From the NCBI GenBank assembly GCA_905221085.1, contig CAJNBT010000005.1, forward strand, positions 74,485 to 138,484: 64,000 nt of DNA, written 5' to 3'. Below are positions 9,514 to 19,624 of this stretch, piece after piece. Origin of the DNA: a bacterium (GTDB lineage: Bacteria > Bacillota > Bacilli > Lactobacillales > Streptococcaceae). How positions within the stretch are numbered: position 1 is the stretch's first letter; each line of letters opens with the position of its first letter. The notes below the pieces were generated by a model. The model was not told where the DNA came from and ran no database searches. It saw only the letters and a program-made list of their open reading frames with translations. A program made the translations under genes and the position numbers.

Positions 9514-10376
9514 TTGCTTAACTTGGCTCCTTTCAAGATTGTTTGCTTAAATGTTGGAATCATGAGGCAGACTGCCAAAATCAAGGCACTGTATAAACGA
9601 AGGTAACTTGTATTAAAGCCAAGCGCGATAACGGCCCATACTAAGAATTGATAAGCGATAGAACCCACAACGATGGCTACAAGACGCTCTGCCAAGCTCA
9701 AACTCTTGAAGATAACTTCTCCAATAATCAAACTTGCAAGACCTACAACGATAACCCCGATTCCTCGAGATACATCAGCATAACCTTCTTGCTGGGCAAT
9801 GAGAGCACCTGCAAGAGCAATCACACCATTTGATAAAACCAAGCCCATAAGCTCCATGCGTCCAGTATGAATACCGAAACTTCTAGCCATATCAGGATTG
9901 TCACCTGTAGCAATATAGGCTTGTCCGAGTTTGGTATCCAAGAAAAAGAGCGTGAGAGTAATAACAATACTGACAAAGATAAGACCTGTCAAGAGTTGGT
10001 TCAAATCTGAATCAAAAGGCAAGACATCCTGAATTTGCTTGGTTCCAAGCAATCCTAAATTGGCACGTCCCATAATCAAGAGCATGATAGAGTGACAGGA
10101 AGTCATCACCAAAATCCCTGAGAGCAAGGTTGGGATCTTCCCTTTTGTATAAAGAAGTCCTGATACCATACCAGCCAAACAACCTGCTCCAACAGCAATA
10201 AGAGTTGCTAAAAAAGGATTCACACCTTTCGTTATCAAAGTGACAGCAACAGCTCCCCCAAGAGGAAAGGAACCTTCTGTCGTCATATCTGGAAAGTTCA
10301 AAATCCTAAATGTCATAAAGATTCCCAGACCTAGAATAGCCCAGATAAATCCTTGAGAAATAATAGATAATATCAT
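9510..10376 (-). CDS. trpY: ABC transporter permease, tryptophan-type system
   Basis: The roughly 288-residue protein has eight or so hydrophobic spans and resembles branched-chain amino acid permeases (MTTEGSFPLGGAV near the N-terminus). The start at MILSIISQG was chosen because the preceding 23 codons are polar and cross a terminator hairpin, and AAAAGG lies about 11 bases upstream. It forms the membrane channel for the TrpX-like binding protein and overlaps the ATPase gene by 4 bases. Confidence 0.82.
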   Translation of the reverse strand: MILSIISQGFIWAILGLGIFMTFRILNFPDMTTEGSFPLGGAVAVTLITKGVNPFLATLIAVGAGCLAGMVSGLLYTKGKIPTLLSGILVMTSCHSIMLLIMGRANLGLLGTKQIQDVLPFDSDLNQLLTGLIFVSIVITLTLFFLDTKLGQAYIATGDNPDMARSFGIHTGRMELMGLVLSNGVIALAGALIAQQEGYADVSRGIGVIVVGLASLIIGEVIFKSLSLAERLVAIVVGSIAYQFLVWAVIALGFNTSYLRLYSALILAVCLMIPTFKQTILKGAKLSK

Positions 10377-10410
10377 CTGTTTCTTAACCTTTTCTATATG
10401 CTTTCTATTG

Positions 10411-10444
10411 TAAAAAATTGGAGGAGATGTCCCCAACTCCTCCA
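10411..10444 (-). terminator. Intra-operon hairpin between trpX and the permease
   Basis: Minus-strand GGAGGAG and CTCCTCC flank a 10-base loop and are followed by AATTTTTT. It sits just after the binding protein stop. Partial termination here would give more binding protein than permease, as in many ABC importers. Confidence 0.75.
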
Positions 10445-10451
10445 TTGTAGA

Positions 10452-11447
10452 TTATTCAATCACTTGTCCTGCTTCTTTTAGAACAGATTCAGGAATCGTA
10501 ATACCTAGCTCTTGTGCCAATTTTTTATTGATAACTGATTTACCAGTTGAAAAGACATTGACTGGAGTATCAGCTGGTTTTGCACCTTTCAAGACTTGCG
10601 CAATCATTTTACCAGTTGCCACACCAAGGTCATGTTGGTCAACTACAACTGATGCCAAACCACCTATTTCTACCATGGCAGTAGCACTTGGATAAATTGG
10701 CTTCTTAGAACTTTGATTACTAGAGACAACCGTTGGAAATCCCGATGCAATGGTGTTATCAATTGGAACCCAGATAGCATCGACCTTGCTAGTCATAACG
10801 TTAACTGTTGAAGCAATTTCATTTGTTGAAGGAACTGCAAATGTTTCTACTGTCAAACCTGCTTTTTCAGCATAAGCCTTAAATTCTTCTACCTGTGTTT
10901 TTGAATTGTCTTCGCTACTTGAGTAAAGGGCTCCGATTGTTTTCACATTTGGTGTTAGAGCCTTGATGAGTTCAACTTGTTGTTGAGCTGGATTGTGGTC
11001 AGATACCCCTGTGATGTTGCCACCTGGTTTTTTCAAATCTTTAACCAAGTTAGCACCGATTGGGTCTGTAATCGCGGCCATGATAACAGGTAAGTCTTTT
11101 GTGGCACTAGCCAATCCTTGAGCAGCTGGTGTTGCAATACCAACCACAAGGTCATTCCCATTTGCGACCAATTGTTTACTCATTGTCGCAACCTTACTTT
11201 GGTCACCTTCTGAGTTCATAAAATCGATTTTAACTTGATCATCTTTATAGCCTTCTTCTGCAAGTCCATCTCGGATCCCTTTATAAATCAAGTCAAGAGA
11301 CGGATGGCTCACAAATTGAAGGACACCAACTTTGGCAACTTTCTTTTCATTCTTAGCTTCTGGTTTATTCATTGAAGAGTAAATCAAGCTTCCTGCTACT
11401 AAGACTGCTAATGCAGCGATAATTCCAATTAAACTTTTATTTTTCAT
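10452..11447 (-). CDS. trpX: ABC transporter substrate-binding protein, tryptophan-type
   Basis: The 331-residue protein starts MKNKSLIGIIAALAVLVAG with a hydrophobic export or anchor segment (about 5-25). No lipobox cysteine is evident, so it may stay tethered by an uncleaved N-terminus. It continues with a COG2984-type periplasmic-binding fold (GVLQFVSHPSLDLIYKG; IMAAITDPIGANLV; ALYSSSEDNS). GGGGAAAT precedes the chosen ATG. A T-box with a UGG specifier upstream points to uptake of tryptophan or a precursor. The annotation depends on that regulation rather than on measured binding. Confidence 0.85.
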   Translation of the reverse strand: MKNKSLIGIIAALAVLVAGSLIYSSMNKPEAKNEKKVAKVGVLQFVSHPSLDLIYKGIRDGLAEEGYKDDQVKIDFMNSEGDQSKVATMSKQLVANGNDLVVGIATPAAQGLASATKDLPVIMAAITDPIGANLVKDLKKPGGNITGVSDHNPAQQQVELIKALTPNVKTIGALYSSSEDNSKTQVEEFKAYAEKAGLTVETFAVPSTNEIASTVNVMTSKVDAIWVPIDNTIASGFPTVVSSNQSSKKPIYPSATAMVEIGGLASVVVDQHDLGVATGKMIAQVLKGAKPADTPVNVFSTGKSVINKKLAQELGITIPESVLKEAGQVIE

Positions 11448-11491
11448 TCTATTTCCCCTTTTTATTTCCTTTAACATACTTCACTTATCTA

Positions 11492-11595
11492 ATACTCTTC
11501 GAAAATCTCTTCAAACCACGTCAGCTTCACCTTGCCGTACTCAAGTACAGCCTGCGGCTAGCTTCCTAGTTTGTACTTTGATTTTCATTGAGTAT
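11492..11595 (+). repeat. BOX element (boxA-boxC, no boxB)
   Basis: The left end has the boxA core ACGTCAGCTTCACCTTGCCGT, which matches the pneumococcal boxA region with a few changes. The right end has the boxC features CTGCGGCTAGCTTCCTAG and GATTTTCATTGAGTAT. No boxB unit lies between. It is inserted in the transcribed region between the trp T-box terminator and the trpX start. Confidence 0.85.
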
Positions 11596-11640
11596 AAACA
11601 AGCAACGCCATCGTTTTCTTTCCATATAAACCTCCAATAA

Positions 11641-11876
11641 AAAAGTCCTCACACAAAAAACTTGTGTGAGGACGTCGATGCGCGGTACCACCTCAATTAT
11701 AGGGAATTTCCCTATCGCTCTGTCTCGCAATCACGAGATGCACTGTAAGGTGTGCTCACCGAATTTTTATGATTTCAAATTCTAAATAACATCCAGCCCA
11801 ATTTTCATCATCACCACTTATCTGTTTTCAGCTACCACAGACTCTCTAAAAAGTTTGTATGATTACTTTTCCGAAT
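11641..11876 (-). promoter_or_regulatory. T-box leader, probably tryptophan-specific
   Basis: Minus-strand features in order are AGAGAGTCTGTGG (distal stem I) with GGTAGCTGAAAACAG, then GATGAAAATTGGGCTGG holding a likely UGG specifier (11800-11798). The T-box proper follows, GGTGGTACCGCGC (11693-11681). Last is a terminator hairpin GTCCTCACACAAG/CTTGTGTGAGGAC-type stem with a T run (11674-11641). Uncharged tRNA-Trp would stabilise the antiterminator and allow trpXYZ transcription. Confidence 0.9.
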
Positions 11877-11882
11877 GTTTAA

Positions 11883-11910
11883 ATTATATCATTTTTCAAT
11901 TACTTGTCAA
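11883..11910 (-). promoter_or_regulatory. SigA promoter of the T-box-trpXYZ transcript
   Basis: On the minus strand, consensus -35 TTGACA (11910-11905), a 16-base spacer and extended -10 TGaTATAAT (ending 11883). Confidence 0.8.
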
Positions 11911-11935
11911 GACTCTTTGAGTATTTTTTTGAAAT

Positions 11936-11970
11936 ATTCAAAAACTTCCCCTATAGAAATGAGGAAGTTT
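11936..11970 (-). terminator. Hairpin terminator of ppc
   Basis: Minus-strand AAACTTCC and GGAAGTTT arms with a 13-base loop run into TTTTTG just past the ppc stop. Confidence 0.65.
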
Positions 11971-11978
11971 GATAGGTA

Positions 11979-14675
11979 TCAGCCTGAATTACGCAATCCT
12001 GTTGCAATTCCGTTGATGGTTGTATGGATTAATTTTTCTTGATCGCTTGATAATTCTCCTCGGCGTTGACGTTTAATCAACTCCAACTGGATATAGTTGA
12101 GGATATTAAAGTAAGGCATACGGTAATCCAAACTTGCTTTTAGATATGGATTTTCAGCCAAGAGTTCATCGTAACCTTCGATAGCCAAGATAACTTCCTT
12201 GGTGACTTGCCATTCATTTAGAATAGTCTCATAGATTGCTTTTACTTGATCATCTTCACAAAGTTTGGCATATTCAAAAGCAATATTCATATTTGATTTT
12301 GACAAGACCATATCAACATTTGAAAGAAGTGATTGGAAGAAAGGCCAATTTTGGTACATATCTCGTAGAATAGCGATATTTTCTGGATTCTTATCGATAA
12401 ATTCTTTGAAGCTTGAACCAACTCCATACCAGCCAGGGAACATCACACGACTTTGCGACCATGAGAAGACCCATGGAATGGCACGCAAACCACCGATTTC
12501 TGTAATGGTCTTACGAGCGGCTGGACGTGAACCGATATTAAAGCTTGAAATAGCCTTAATTGGACTTGACTCAAAGAAATAATCATAGAAATGGTCATTA
12601 CCAAAAACCAAATCACGGTAGATATCATAACTACGGTCCACTACTTGGTCCATAATGGCTTCATAACGATTTGATGTATTGGTATCGCTCTTCTTCTGCG
12701 TAATCATACGGTTAATGGCTGCAGATACTAACATTTCAAGGTTATAGTAGGCTGCGTCTTTGTTACCGTATTTATTCCCAATTACTTCACCCTGCTCCGT
12801 CAAACGGATACGATCCTTGATAGACTTGAGCGGTTGAGATGTGATGGCTTCATAGGTTGGTCCACCACCACGACCGACAGTCCCACCACGGCCATGGAAG
12901 AAGGTAACCTTAACGCCAAATTCATCTCCAATAGCAGTCAATTGTTGTTGAGCCTTGTAGAGGGTCCAACATGATGATAGGTAGCCACCATCTTTATTAC
13001 TATCAGAGTAACCAAGCATGATTTCTTGGTAGTTATTACGTGAAGCAATCCATTTCTTAGCAAGAGGAAGAGAAAGGTATTCTCTCATAGTTTCTTCTGA
13101 GTGGTCCAAGTCCTCAATTGTTTCAAAGAGAGGAACGATTTGGACACGAGCTCTTTCTTTATCAACTAACCCTACTTCTTTTAGCAAGATAGCCAATTCC
13201 AGCATGTCTGATACGCTGGTTGCATGTGAAATAATGGTTTGACGAATAACATCATCACCCAACTTATCTTTCAACTTACGAGCAGCTTTAAAGATGGTCA
13301 ATTCTTTTTCAAGTAACTCTGATTTTTCAACATGAGTGGCAGAAAGAATACGTGGATCTTCTTCTAATTCTTTCAAAAGAAGCTGGCATTTTTCTTCTTC
13401 ACTTAGTTCACTGTAATGAGAATGAATTCCTGCTGATTTTAAGAGTTCTGCTACACAGGCCTCATGAACACTAGAATCTTGACGCATGTCAATAGATGCC
13501 AAATAGAAACCAAAAATTTCAACTGCCTGAATCAACTCAACAAAATCACCAGAAATCAGTGCTTCACCCTTATTTTCCAAGAGGGAATCACGAATAGTAA
13601 TTAAATCCTTATAAAAATCATTAGCTGTTTCATAGCGAGCTCCAACTTCCTTATCCTCAATCAGATAGTTTTTTGTTGCTTGGATTTTTGATTGAATATC
13701 AAACAAGGCACGGCGGTAAAGCTCTTTTTCACGATAAATCGAGTTATCCTTGGATTGGCGAGCCATTTCTCTGACTTGCTTACTCACATTGACAATACTG
13801 GTTGAGAGGGAGAATTCACGATAGAGCTGGTAAATCTTTTCATCATAGTAGTTCATGATGACTTCACACTGAGTCATAGCAGATTGTTTCAAGGTATCTG
13901 CTGTAACAAAAGGATTCCCATCACGGTCTCCACCAATCCACATGCCCATGGTAATTGGTTTAGGATGTTTCAACTCCAAGCCATGTTTTTTAGCCAGGCG
14001 CTTGTACTCAGCAGTCAAATGAGGAACAGCTTTCAGGAATGAACTATTGTAGTATTCCATAACATTCGTGATTTCATTAGTAACTTTCAATTTCTTTTCA
14101 CGAATCATATCTGTTTGCATGATAATCTCGATGTAACGACGGAGATCATTATGCCATTTTTCCTTATTAATCAAGCCTAGCTTCACATCACGATACTTAC
14201 GCAAGAGGGTATGGATATGATTTGTCAAATCCAACATACTCTTACGTTGTACTTGTGTTGGATGGGCAGTCAAAACTGGAACAACATTCAAATGTTCTAA
14301 AATTTCAACCGCATTTTCTTTTTCTGCAACCATTTTAATCGTTGCTGACAATTTACCAAGATAATCTTGATCGATATTATTTTGGTGGTTGATTTCATAA
14401 GCTAAATCCACATCTTCTGAAATATTAATCAAGAGGGGCAAGATAGAGAAATAGCGTGAAATATAAGCCATTTCATCATTTGTCAGGCTAGTAACCAATT
14501 GGTTCAAGCCTTGATAATCTTCTTGAGTTGATAATTCCTTCAACTGCATGATTTTTTCAAAAGTTTCTGGAGCAAGCATATTTTTAGTGATATCTTCTAA
14601 CAATTCTGTTAAAATCAATACTTCTTCTTGCACGACAGCTTTATTACTATAGTTTTCTAATTTTTGAAGAGACAT
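11979..14675 (-). CDS. ppc: Phosphoenolpyruvate carboxylase
   Basis: The 898-residue protein makes oxaloacetate from phosphoenolpyruvate and bicarbonate. It carries the family signatures [13 protein letters not shown] (catalytic His) and [10 protein letters not shown], and [14 protein letters not shown] for substrate binding. The C-terminus RNSG is close to the usual xNTG end. The start at MSLQKLEN has AAAGGA 6 bases upstream. In streptococci lacking a full citrate cycle this supplies oxaloacetate for aspartate. It sits alone between ftsW and the trp transporter with its own terminator. Confidence 0.97.
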   Translation of the reverse strand: MSLQKLENYSNKAVVQEEVLILTELLEDITKNMLAPETFEKIMQLKELSTQEDYQGLNQLVTSLTNDEMAYISRYFSILPLLINISEDVDLAYEINHQNNIDQDYLGKLSATIKMVAEKENAVEILEHLNVVPVLTAHPTQVQRKSMLDLTNHIHTLLRKYRDVKLGLINKEKWHNDLRRYIEIIMQTDMIREKKLKVTNEITNVMEYYNSSFLKAVPHLTAEYKRLAKKHGLELKHPKPITMGMWIGGDRDGNPFVTADTLKQSAMTQCEVIMNYYDEKIYQLYREFSLSTSIVNVSKQVREMARQSKDNSIYREKELYRRALFDIQSKIQATKNYLIEDKEVGARYETANDFYKDLITIRDSLLENKGEALISGDFVELIQAVEIFGFYLASIDMRQDSSVHEACVAELLKSAGIHSHYSELSEEEKCQLLLKELEEDPRILSATHVEKSELLEKELTIFKAARKLKDKLGDDVIRQTIISHATSVSDMLELAILLKEVGLVDKERARVQIVPLFETIEDLDHSEETMREYLSLPLAKKWIASRNNYQEIMLGYSDSNKDGGYLSSCWTLYKAQQQLTAIGDEFGVKVTFFHGRGGTVGRGGGPTYEAITSQPLKSIKDRIRLTEQGEVIGNKYGNKDAAYYNLEMLVSAAINRMITQKKSDTNTSNRYEAIMDQVVDRSYDIYRDLVFGNDHFYDYFFESSPIKAISSFNIGSRPAARKTITEIGGLRAIPWVFSWSQSRVMFPGWYGVGSSFKEFIDKNPENIAILRDMYQNWPFFQSLLSNVDMVLSKSNMNIAFEYAKLCEDDQVKAIYETILNEWQVTKEVILAIEGYDELLAENPYLKASLDYRMPYFNILNYIQLELIKRQRRGELSSDQEKLIHTTINGIATGLRNSG

Positions 14676-14699
14676 AGGCAATCCTTTCTACTCTCAGCT

Positions 14700-15923
14700 C
14701 TACATATAGTTTGATGAGTGAGCTTCTAACTCCTCATACAATTTGGCACGTTTTTCACTTGCATCAATATTTAAGACAAAGGCGATGGCTACAGATAAGA
14801 CTAGGAGACTGTTTCCTCCTTGCGATAAGAAGGGGAAGGTAACTCCTGTTGAAGGAATAATACCAGAAATTCCACCGATATTAACAAAGACCTGTACCAA
14901 CATCATCCCCCCAACTCCAATCGCCATCATGGAATTAAAGGGATTCTTAGCACGAATTCCTACTAGGATAATTCGCAAAATGAGGAAAAAGACAAGTGCT
15001 AAAATCAAGCTGGCACCCACAAATCCAAACTCTTCAATGACAATTGAAAATACAAAGTCTGTATGGGCTTCTGGTAAATAGCCACGTTTTTCAATTGAAT
15101 TTCCTAAACCTAGACCAAACCATCCACCATTGACCATGGCAAAGTAGGAATTTGCAAGTTGGTGGCCTGCTCCTGCCAAATCAGCAAAGGGATTAAAGTA
15201 GGCACTGAAACGCTTGGCCACATATCCAAATACTGGAACTTTTAAAAACTTATCAACCCCTATCATATCAATAGCTGTTAAGGAAAGGGCAGAAACTCCA
15301 AACAAAAGACCAATAAAGGCTACAAACCAGCGATGAGCAATCCCACTAACTGTGTACATAATCAAGGCAACCAAAGCTAGGATAGTAGCATTCCCCAAAT
15401 CTGGGAAAATAGCCAAACTTCCTATCATAATCAAGAGGACAAAACGCCAATCATTAAAAGCACGAGGAAGCCATTGATTTTGAGTTAAAACTTGGAAATC
15501 ATAAACAGCGATTTCATCCTGTTGTTTTGAAAAACGTTGGGCCAAGTACCAGACGATAATAATCTTCAAATACTCAGCTGGCTGAATGGTCAAAGGTCCT
15601 ACTGATATCCAACCATAGGCTCCATTGACCGGCGTACCAATTAAGCGAGCCAGAGCCAATAGAATTAGCTCAACAAACATAACAATAAATAAAAGTCGTT
15701 CTTTTCTTAAAAAATTCAGTTTTAGCTTATATATCAAGGCAATCAATATTAAACTAAAGCCCCAAAACATTCCCTGACTTCGAACTAATTGCAGGGCACT
15801 TTTACCTTCTTCGATAAGAATGGCACTGGTTGTAGAATAGACAACAATTAAGCCCAAAATAGATAAAAGCAAATAAGGAACTAAGATAGAATAGTTTAAT
15901 AGGTGCCTCTTACTAATCTTCAT
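14700..15923 (-). CDS. ftsW: FtsW, septal SEDS-family peptidoglycan polymerase
   Basis: The 407-residue protein has about ten membrane spans and the SEDS signatures PLTIQPAEYLKI and MGLGLGNS-like GWFGLGLGNSIEKRGYLPEAHTDFVFS. FtsW with its class B PBP polymerises septal glycan from lipid II. In this family QPSE is commonest; this copy has QPAE. The hydrophobic N-terminus follows a basic MKISKRH. An extended -10 promoter lies about 70 bases upstream. FtsW rather than RodA is favoured by the neighbouring ppc, as in pneumococcus. Confidence 0.9.
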   Translation of the reverse strand: MKISKRHLLNYSILVPYLLLSILGLIVVYSTTSAILIEEGKSALQLVRSQGMFWGFSLILIALIYKLKLNFLRKERLLFIVMFVELILLALARLIGTPVNGAYGWISVGPLTIQPAEYLKIIIVWYLAQRFSKQQDEIAVYDFQVLTQNQWLPRAFNDWRFVLLIMIGSLAIFPDLGNATILALVALIMYTVSGIAHRWFVAFIGLLFGVSALSLTAIDMIGVDKFLKVPVFGYVAKRFSAYFNPFADLAGAGHQLANSYFAMVNGGWFGLGLGNSIEKRGYLPEAHTDFVFSIVIEEFGFVGASLILALVFFLILRIILVGIRAKNPFNSMMAIGVGGMMLVQVFVNIGGISGIIPSTGVTFPFLSQGGNSLLVLSVAIAFVLNIDASEKRAKLYEELEAHSSNYM

Positions 15924-15993
15924 AGTATCACCAATCTAATGAGAACAAAAGAAATTATTCCCAAATTCCGTTTATTTTCTAGTTTTGATTGCT

Positions 15994-16002
15994 ATTATAC
16001 CA
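15994..16002 (-). promoter_or_regulatory. Extended -10 promoter element of ftsW
   Basis: Minus-strand TGgTATAAT lies about 70 bases upstream of the ftsW ATG. No strong -35 hexamer is seen. Confidence 0.5.
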
Positions 16003-16054
16003 TTTTTTCCGAAAGAAAAAAACTCTTACCCTTAAGATAGAAGATTTTCTCATA

Positions 16055-16080
16055 AGAAAAAGAGCACTTGGCCCTTTTCT
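16055..16080 (-). terminator. Hairpin terminator after ppmA
   Basis: The minus-strand AAAAGGGC/GCTCTTTT stem with a short loop ends in a T run directly after the ppmA stop. It separates ppmA from ftsW. Confidence 0.65.
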
Positions 16081-16083
16081 GTT

Positions 16084-17022
16084 TTATTCTTTTGAAGAAC
16101 TGCTTGAGCTTGAATCTCCACCACCGATATATTGAGTGAAAATATTTTGGAAGGCTTGATCTTTAACCTTGATGTTGGCTGCCTGCAATTCTTTTCCGAT
16201 AATACTTTGAACAAATGATGCATCATTTTGTTTTTGAGTTAAGATAACAGTTTTTAATTTTTCTTTGTAGTCATCAATATTAGATGATTTTTCTGTTTTC
16301 TTAGTGAGTTTTACAATGTAATATTGGCTGCTGTATGCTTGTGTTCCAGTAACACTAATCACATCAGAAATACCGTTTACATCTAAAGCGAAAGCTGCTT
16401 TTTTAACTTGTTCTGGTACTTCTGTTGAAGCAGAATCAAAGGTGATTTCTCCACCATTCGCTTTAGTTTTCTCATCAGTTGAGTTATCTTTAGCTAATTG
16501 AGCAAAGTCTGCATCACTAGCTTTTGCTTTTTCAAGAATTTCTTTGGCCTTGTCTTCATTGTCCAAACGGATAATTTGAGCCGTTACATCTGGAGTGTAT
16601 TCATCAAAGGCTTTCTTATAAGCATCATCTGTCAATTCAGCTTCTGCTGCCTTCTTAACTGCCAACTCAACTAATTTACTTGTACGAATTTGAGCTTTAC
16701 GTGTTTCAAGGGTCATTCCTGCTTGCGACAAGACACGTTGATAGTTGTCACCATATTGTTTCTCTTCTTCGGCAATAGTGTCATTGACTTCTTTGTCATC
16801 CACTTCTGAGCCATATTGTTTCTCAAATACTTTTTGGATAGTCAAGTTCAACAACACTTGTTGAGCTGAAGGATTGCTCTTCACTTGCTCATAAAACTGA
16901 TGTTCAGTGATAACATCTCCTTTCATGCTGATAAGGTCTGCCCCTTCTGAACCTTTCGAACAAGCTGCTAAAGTTGCTACTGATAATAGTGTAATGGCAC
17001 CTGCCAATAGTTTTTTCTTCAT
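16084..17022 (-). CDS. ppmA: PpmA/PrsA-like surface foldase lipoprotein
   Basis: The 312-residue protein has a lipoprotein signal peptide (MKKKLLAGAITLLSVATLAAC, acylated Cys at 21), an N-terminal chaperone region and a parvulin-type domain at about 145-250 (VTAQIIRLDNEDKA; NGGEITFDS). A Ser-rich tail follows. It matches the putative proteinase maturation protein A of pneumococci, a surface-exposed foldase homologue of PrsA involved in folding secreted proteins and in virulence. Whether it has isomerase activity is doubtful in the literature. It lies downstream of the coiA-pepF-methyltransferase run. Confidence 0.9.
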   Translation of the reverse strand: MKKKLLAGAITLLSVATLAACSKGSEGADLISMKGDVITEHQFYEQVKSNPSAQQVLLNLTIQKVFEKQYGSEVDDKEVNDTIAEEEKQYGDNYQRVLSQAGMTLETRKAQIRTSKLVELAVKKAAEAELTDDAYKKAFDEYTPDVTAQIIRLDNEDKAKEILEKAKASDADFAQLAKDNSTDEKTKANGGEITFDSASTEVPEQVKKAAFALDVNGISDVISVTGTQAYSSQYYIVKLTKKTEKSSNIDDYKEKLKTVILTQKQNDASFVQSIIGKELQAANIKVKDQAFQNIFTQYIGGGDSSSSSSSKE

Positions 17023-17088
17023 GTCTACTCCTTTGAGATAAGTGTTACCCTATCTATTTTACTATATTTTCTTAAATTTTTCTGAAAA

Positions 17089-17802
17089 TCATTCGCTTTC
17101 AGGCAGTTGAACATCTGCTACATTTTTACGAAGCATGAGAATACCGTCCCCCAGAGGTACTAATGTTGCTGTGAGTCCTGGATTATCTAAGGTTGCATCA
17201 AATAGTCTTTGAAGTCCTCTGTAAATGGTTCGCTGGCCTCGACGGACTTCCATAATATCCTTGGCAACATCACCACCTTGGAAAATATCATCCAAGACAA
17301 CCACACCTCCAACTTCCAAGTGTTTGAGGATTTCTGGCAGAAAGACAATGTATTTAGACTTGGCAGAATCCATAAAGACAAAATCATAAGACTCTGTCAA
17401 GGTAGATAAGACATCTACCGCATCTCCCTCTAGGAGTGTGATTTGCTTGCGACTGTCAAACTGGGCAAAATTTTCCTTAGCAAAACCAATCATTTCTGGA
17501 TTGCGGTCAATGGTTGTAATTTTGGCATCTGGCGCATGTTCTGCCATCAAGAGAGCTGAAAAACCGATAGCCGTCCCAATTTCCAGAATGTTTTTAGGCT
17601 GAATAGTTTCCATGAGAAAACGGAAATAAGCAACCGTTTCATGGGGAATAATGGGAATATTTTCCTTGCGAGCAAAGTCTTCCAATTCTTTCAAAGAACC
17701 TGTGACTTGCTTTTGGCGCTGGCGCATCAAGTTCACAATTTCTTCTTTGACAACAGGACGACGCATGTTATGGTTGGCATTCTTACTATACGATTCAACC
17801 AT
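17089..17802 (-). CDS. SAM-dependent O-methyltransferase (COG4122)
   Basis: The 237-residue Rossmann methyltransferase has motif I NILEIGTAIGFSALLMA, the acidic post-I residue in ITTIDRNPEM, and the metal-binding region FVFMDSAKSKY with LDDIFQGG, typical of catechol or tRNA-type O-methyltransferases (YrrM/TrmR-like). In Bacillus the YrrM relative TrmR modifies wobble uridines of tRNA, so that is the best guess. The start at MVESYSKNA (17802) is used because it follows the pepF stop as TAAGATG. Confidence 0.85.
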   Translation of the reverse strand: MVESYSKNANHNMRRPVVKEEIVNLMRQRQKQVTGSLKELEDFARKENIPIIPHETVAYFRFLMETIQPKNILEIGTAIGFSALLMAEHAPDAKITTIDRNPEMIGFAKENFAQFDSRKQITLLEGDAVDVLSTLTESYDFVFMDSAKSKYIVFLPEILKHLEVGGVVVLDDIFQGGDVAKDIMEVRRGQRTIYRGLQRLFDATLDNPGLTATLVPLGDGILMLRKNVADVQLPESE

Positions 17803-17803
17803 C

Positions 17804-19606
17804 TTATGCCAATCCCAATTTTTCAACAAGGGCTTCAAACTCATTCAAACGACGTTCAAAGACTGCAAAGGCATCGTTGAGATAGTCTTCCTTCTCCATA
17901 TCAACACCAGCTTTTCTCATGACATTAAGTGGATAGTCAGATTTACCTGCCTTGAGGTAGTCGATATAGCGGTCACGGTCTTCTTGACTACCATGGACAA
18001 TTTTTTCAGCCAGGGCTGAAGCTGCTGCAAAGCCTGTTGAATATTGATATACATAGTAGTTATAGTAGAAGTGTGGAATGCGAGCCCACTCGTATTGGAT
18101 TTCAGGATTGTCTTCCTTACTCAAACCATAATACTCTTGGTTCAAGTCTGCGTAGAGTTTATTTAGGAAATCGCTTGTCAAGACTTCACCATTTTGATCC
18201 GCTTGGTGAATAGCGTGTTCAAACTCAGCAAATTGAGTTTGGCGGAAAACTGTTCCACGGAAACCGTCTAGGAAGTTATTGAGAATAGCAAAGCGCGTTG
18301 CATCATCTTCCACTTCTTCCAATAATTTCTCCGTCAAGATATTTTCATTGGTAGTTGATGCAATCTCAGCTAAGAAGATAGAATAATCTCCGTAAACATA
18401 AGGCTGAGTTTCACGAGTATAGCTTGAATGCATACTGTGACCTGTTTCATGAACAAGAGTAAAGAGATTGTCTAGATTGTCCTGCCAGTTAAGAAGCATA
18501 AAGGCATTTGTATCGTAAGAACCACCAGAGTAAGCCCCTGAACGCTTGCCTTGATTTTCATAAACATCAATCCAACGCTCACTGAAGGCACGTTTAACAC
18601 GGCTCAAGTAATCCTCACCCAAGACTGACAAGGCTTCTTCTGCCTTTTTCAAGGCTTCTTGGTAGGTAAAACTGTATTCAACAGATGAAAGTGGTGTATA
18701 GACATCGTACATTTTGAGGTCTGAAATTCCCAAGATTTTTGAACGAAGTTCAAGGTAACGATGCAAGAGTGGCAAATGCTTGCGAACTGCTGCTACCAAA
18801 TTGTCATAAACACTCTCTGGAACAAAATTGGCTGCTAGGGCTGCATGACGAGCGCTCTTGTAGTTGCGAACTTTGGCACGGTAGTTTTGCACCTTAACAT
18901 TGGTTTGCAAGGTTTTGGCATAGGTGTGTTGGAATTGTTCATAAGTCGCATAAAGTGCTTGATAAGCACCACGACGCACCTCACGATTTTTAGACTCCAT
19001 CAAACGTGTGTAAGTCCCATGAGAGAGCTGAACTTCCTTACCATCATCGTCGAGGACATAAGGGAACACAATATCCGCATTGTCCAAGATAGCGAAAGTT
19101 TCACTTGCCGAACCAAAGATTTCTCCAGCGCCAGCCAATAATTCTTCTTCGCGTTGTGAAAGAACGTGTTCCTTGCCTTGCAAAAGCTTGTCAAAATAGT
19201 GTTGATAAACCTGCAATTTTGGCTGAGCTTCTAAAAAGTCAGCATACTGCTTTTCACTGATTTCCATAAATTCAGGTTCATAGAATGAAAAGGCTTGGTC
19301 TAGCTGGCTATAGAGAGTCATAGCCTTGGCATAGTACTCTTGGTACTTGGCTTTACGTGTGTCCTGGTCATTTTTCATATGAGCATAAACGTAAAGCTTC
19401 TCCATCTGGCGTTCCATTTCAAGAGAAAATTCAGTGATTTCGAGTAGGCTATCCGCACTATCTAGGAGATGGCCTTCATACTGGGCTACTGTCTCCAATT
19501 GTTCTGTTAAATCTTTTAAGGCTTCTTCCCAAGCCTGGTCAGTTGGGTAGATCGTTGATAGATCCCATGTATCTTTTTCATTTATTTCATTTCTTTGTAA
19601 TACCAT
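17804..19606 (-). CDS. pepF: Oligoendopeptidase F (M3B family)
   Basis: The 600-residue cytosolic zinc peptidase has the HEXXH active site in [14 protein letters not shown] and the downstream glutamate region ([14 protein letters not shown]). PepF cleaves peptides of about 7-17 residues, including signalling peptides. It starts 19 bases downstream of coiA, so it is likely to be transcribed in part from the competence-induced coiA promoter. Confidence 0.95.
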   Translation of the reverse strand: MVLQRNEINEKDTWDLSTIYPTDQAWEEALKDLTEQLETVAQYEGHLLDSADSLLEITEFSLEMERQMEKLYVYAHMKNDQDTRKAKYQEYYAKAMTLYSQLDQAFSFYEPEFMEISEKQYADFLEAQPKLQVYQHYFDKLLQGKEHVLSQREEELLAGAGEIFGSASETFAILDNADIVFPYVLDDDGKEVQLSHGTYTRLMESKNREVRRGAYQALYATYEQFQHTYAKTLQTNVKVQNYRAKVRNYKSARHAALAANFVPESVYDNLVAAVRKHLPLLHRYLELRSKILGISDLKMYDVYTPLSSVEYSFTYQEALKKAEEALSVLGEDYLSRVKRAFSERWIDVYENQGKRSGAYSGGSYDTNAFMLLNWQDNLDNLFTLVHETGHSMHSSYTRETQPYVYGDYSIFLAEIASTTNENILTEKLLEEVEDDATRFAILNNFLDGFRGTVFRQTQFAEFEHAIHQADQNGEVLTSDFLNKLYADLNQEYYGLSKEDNPEIQYEWARIPHFYYNYYVYQYSTGFAAASALAEKIVHGSQEDRDRYIDYLKAGKSDYPLNVMRKAGVDMEKEDYLNDAFAVFERRLNEFEALVEKLGLA

Positions 19607-19624
19607 TAGATTCCTCCATCCTTT

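Noticed and set aside
11979-14675. ppc as part of the trp T-box unit
   Set aside because: A terminator and a separate consensus promoter lie between ppc and the T-box leader.
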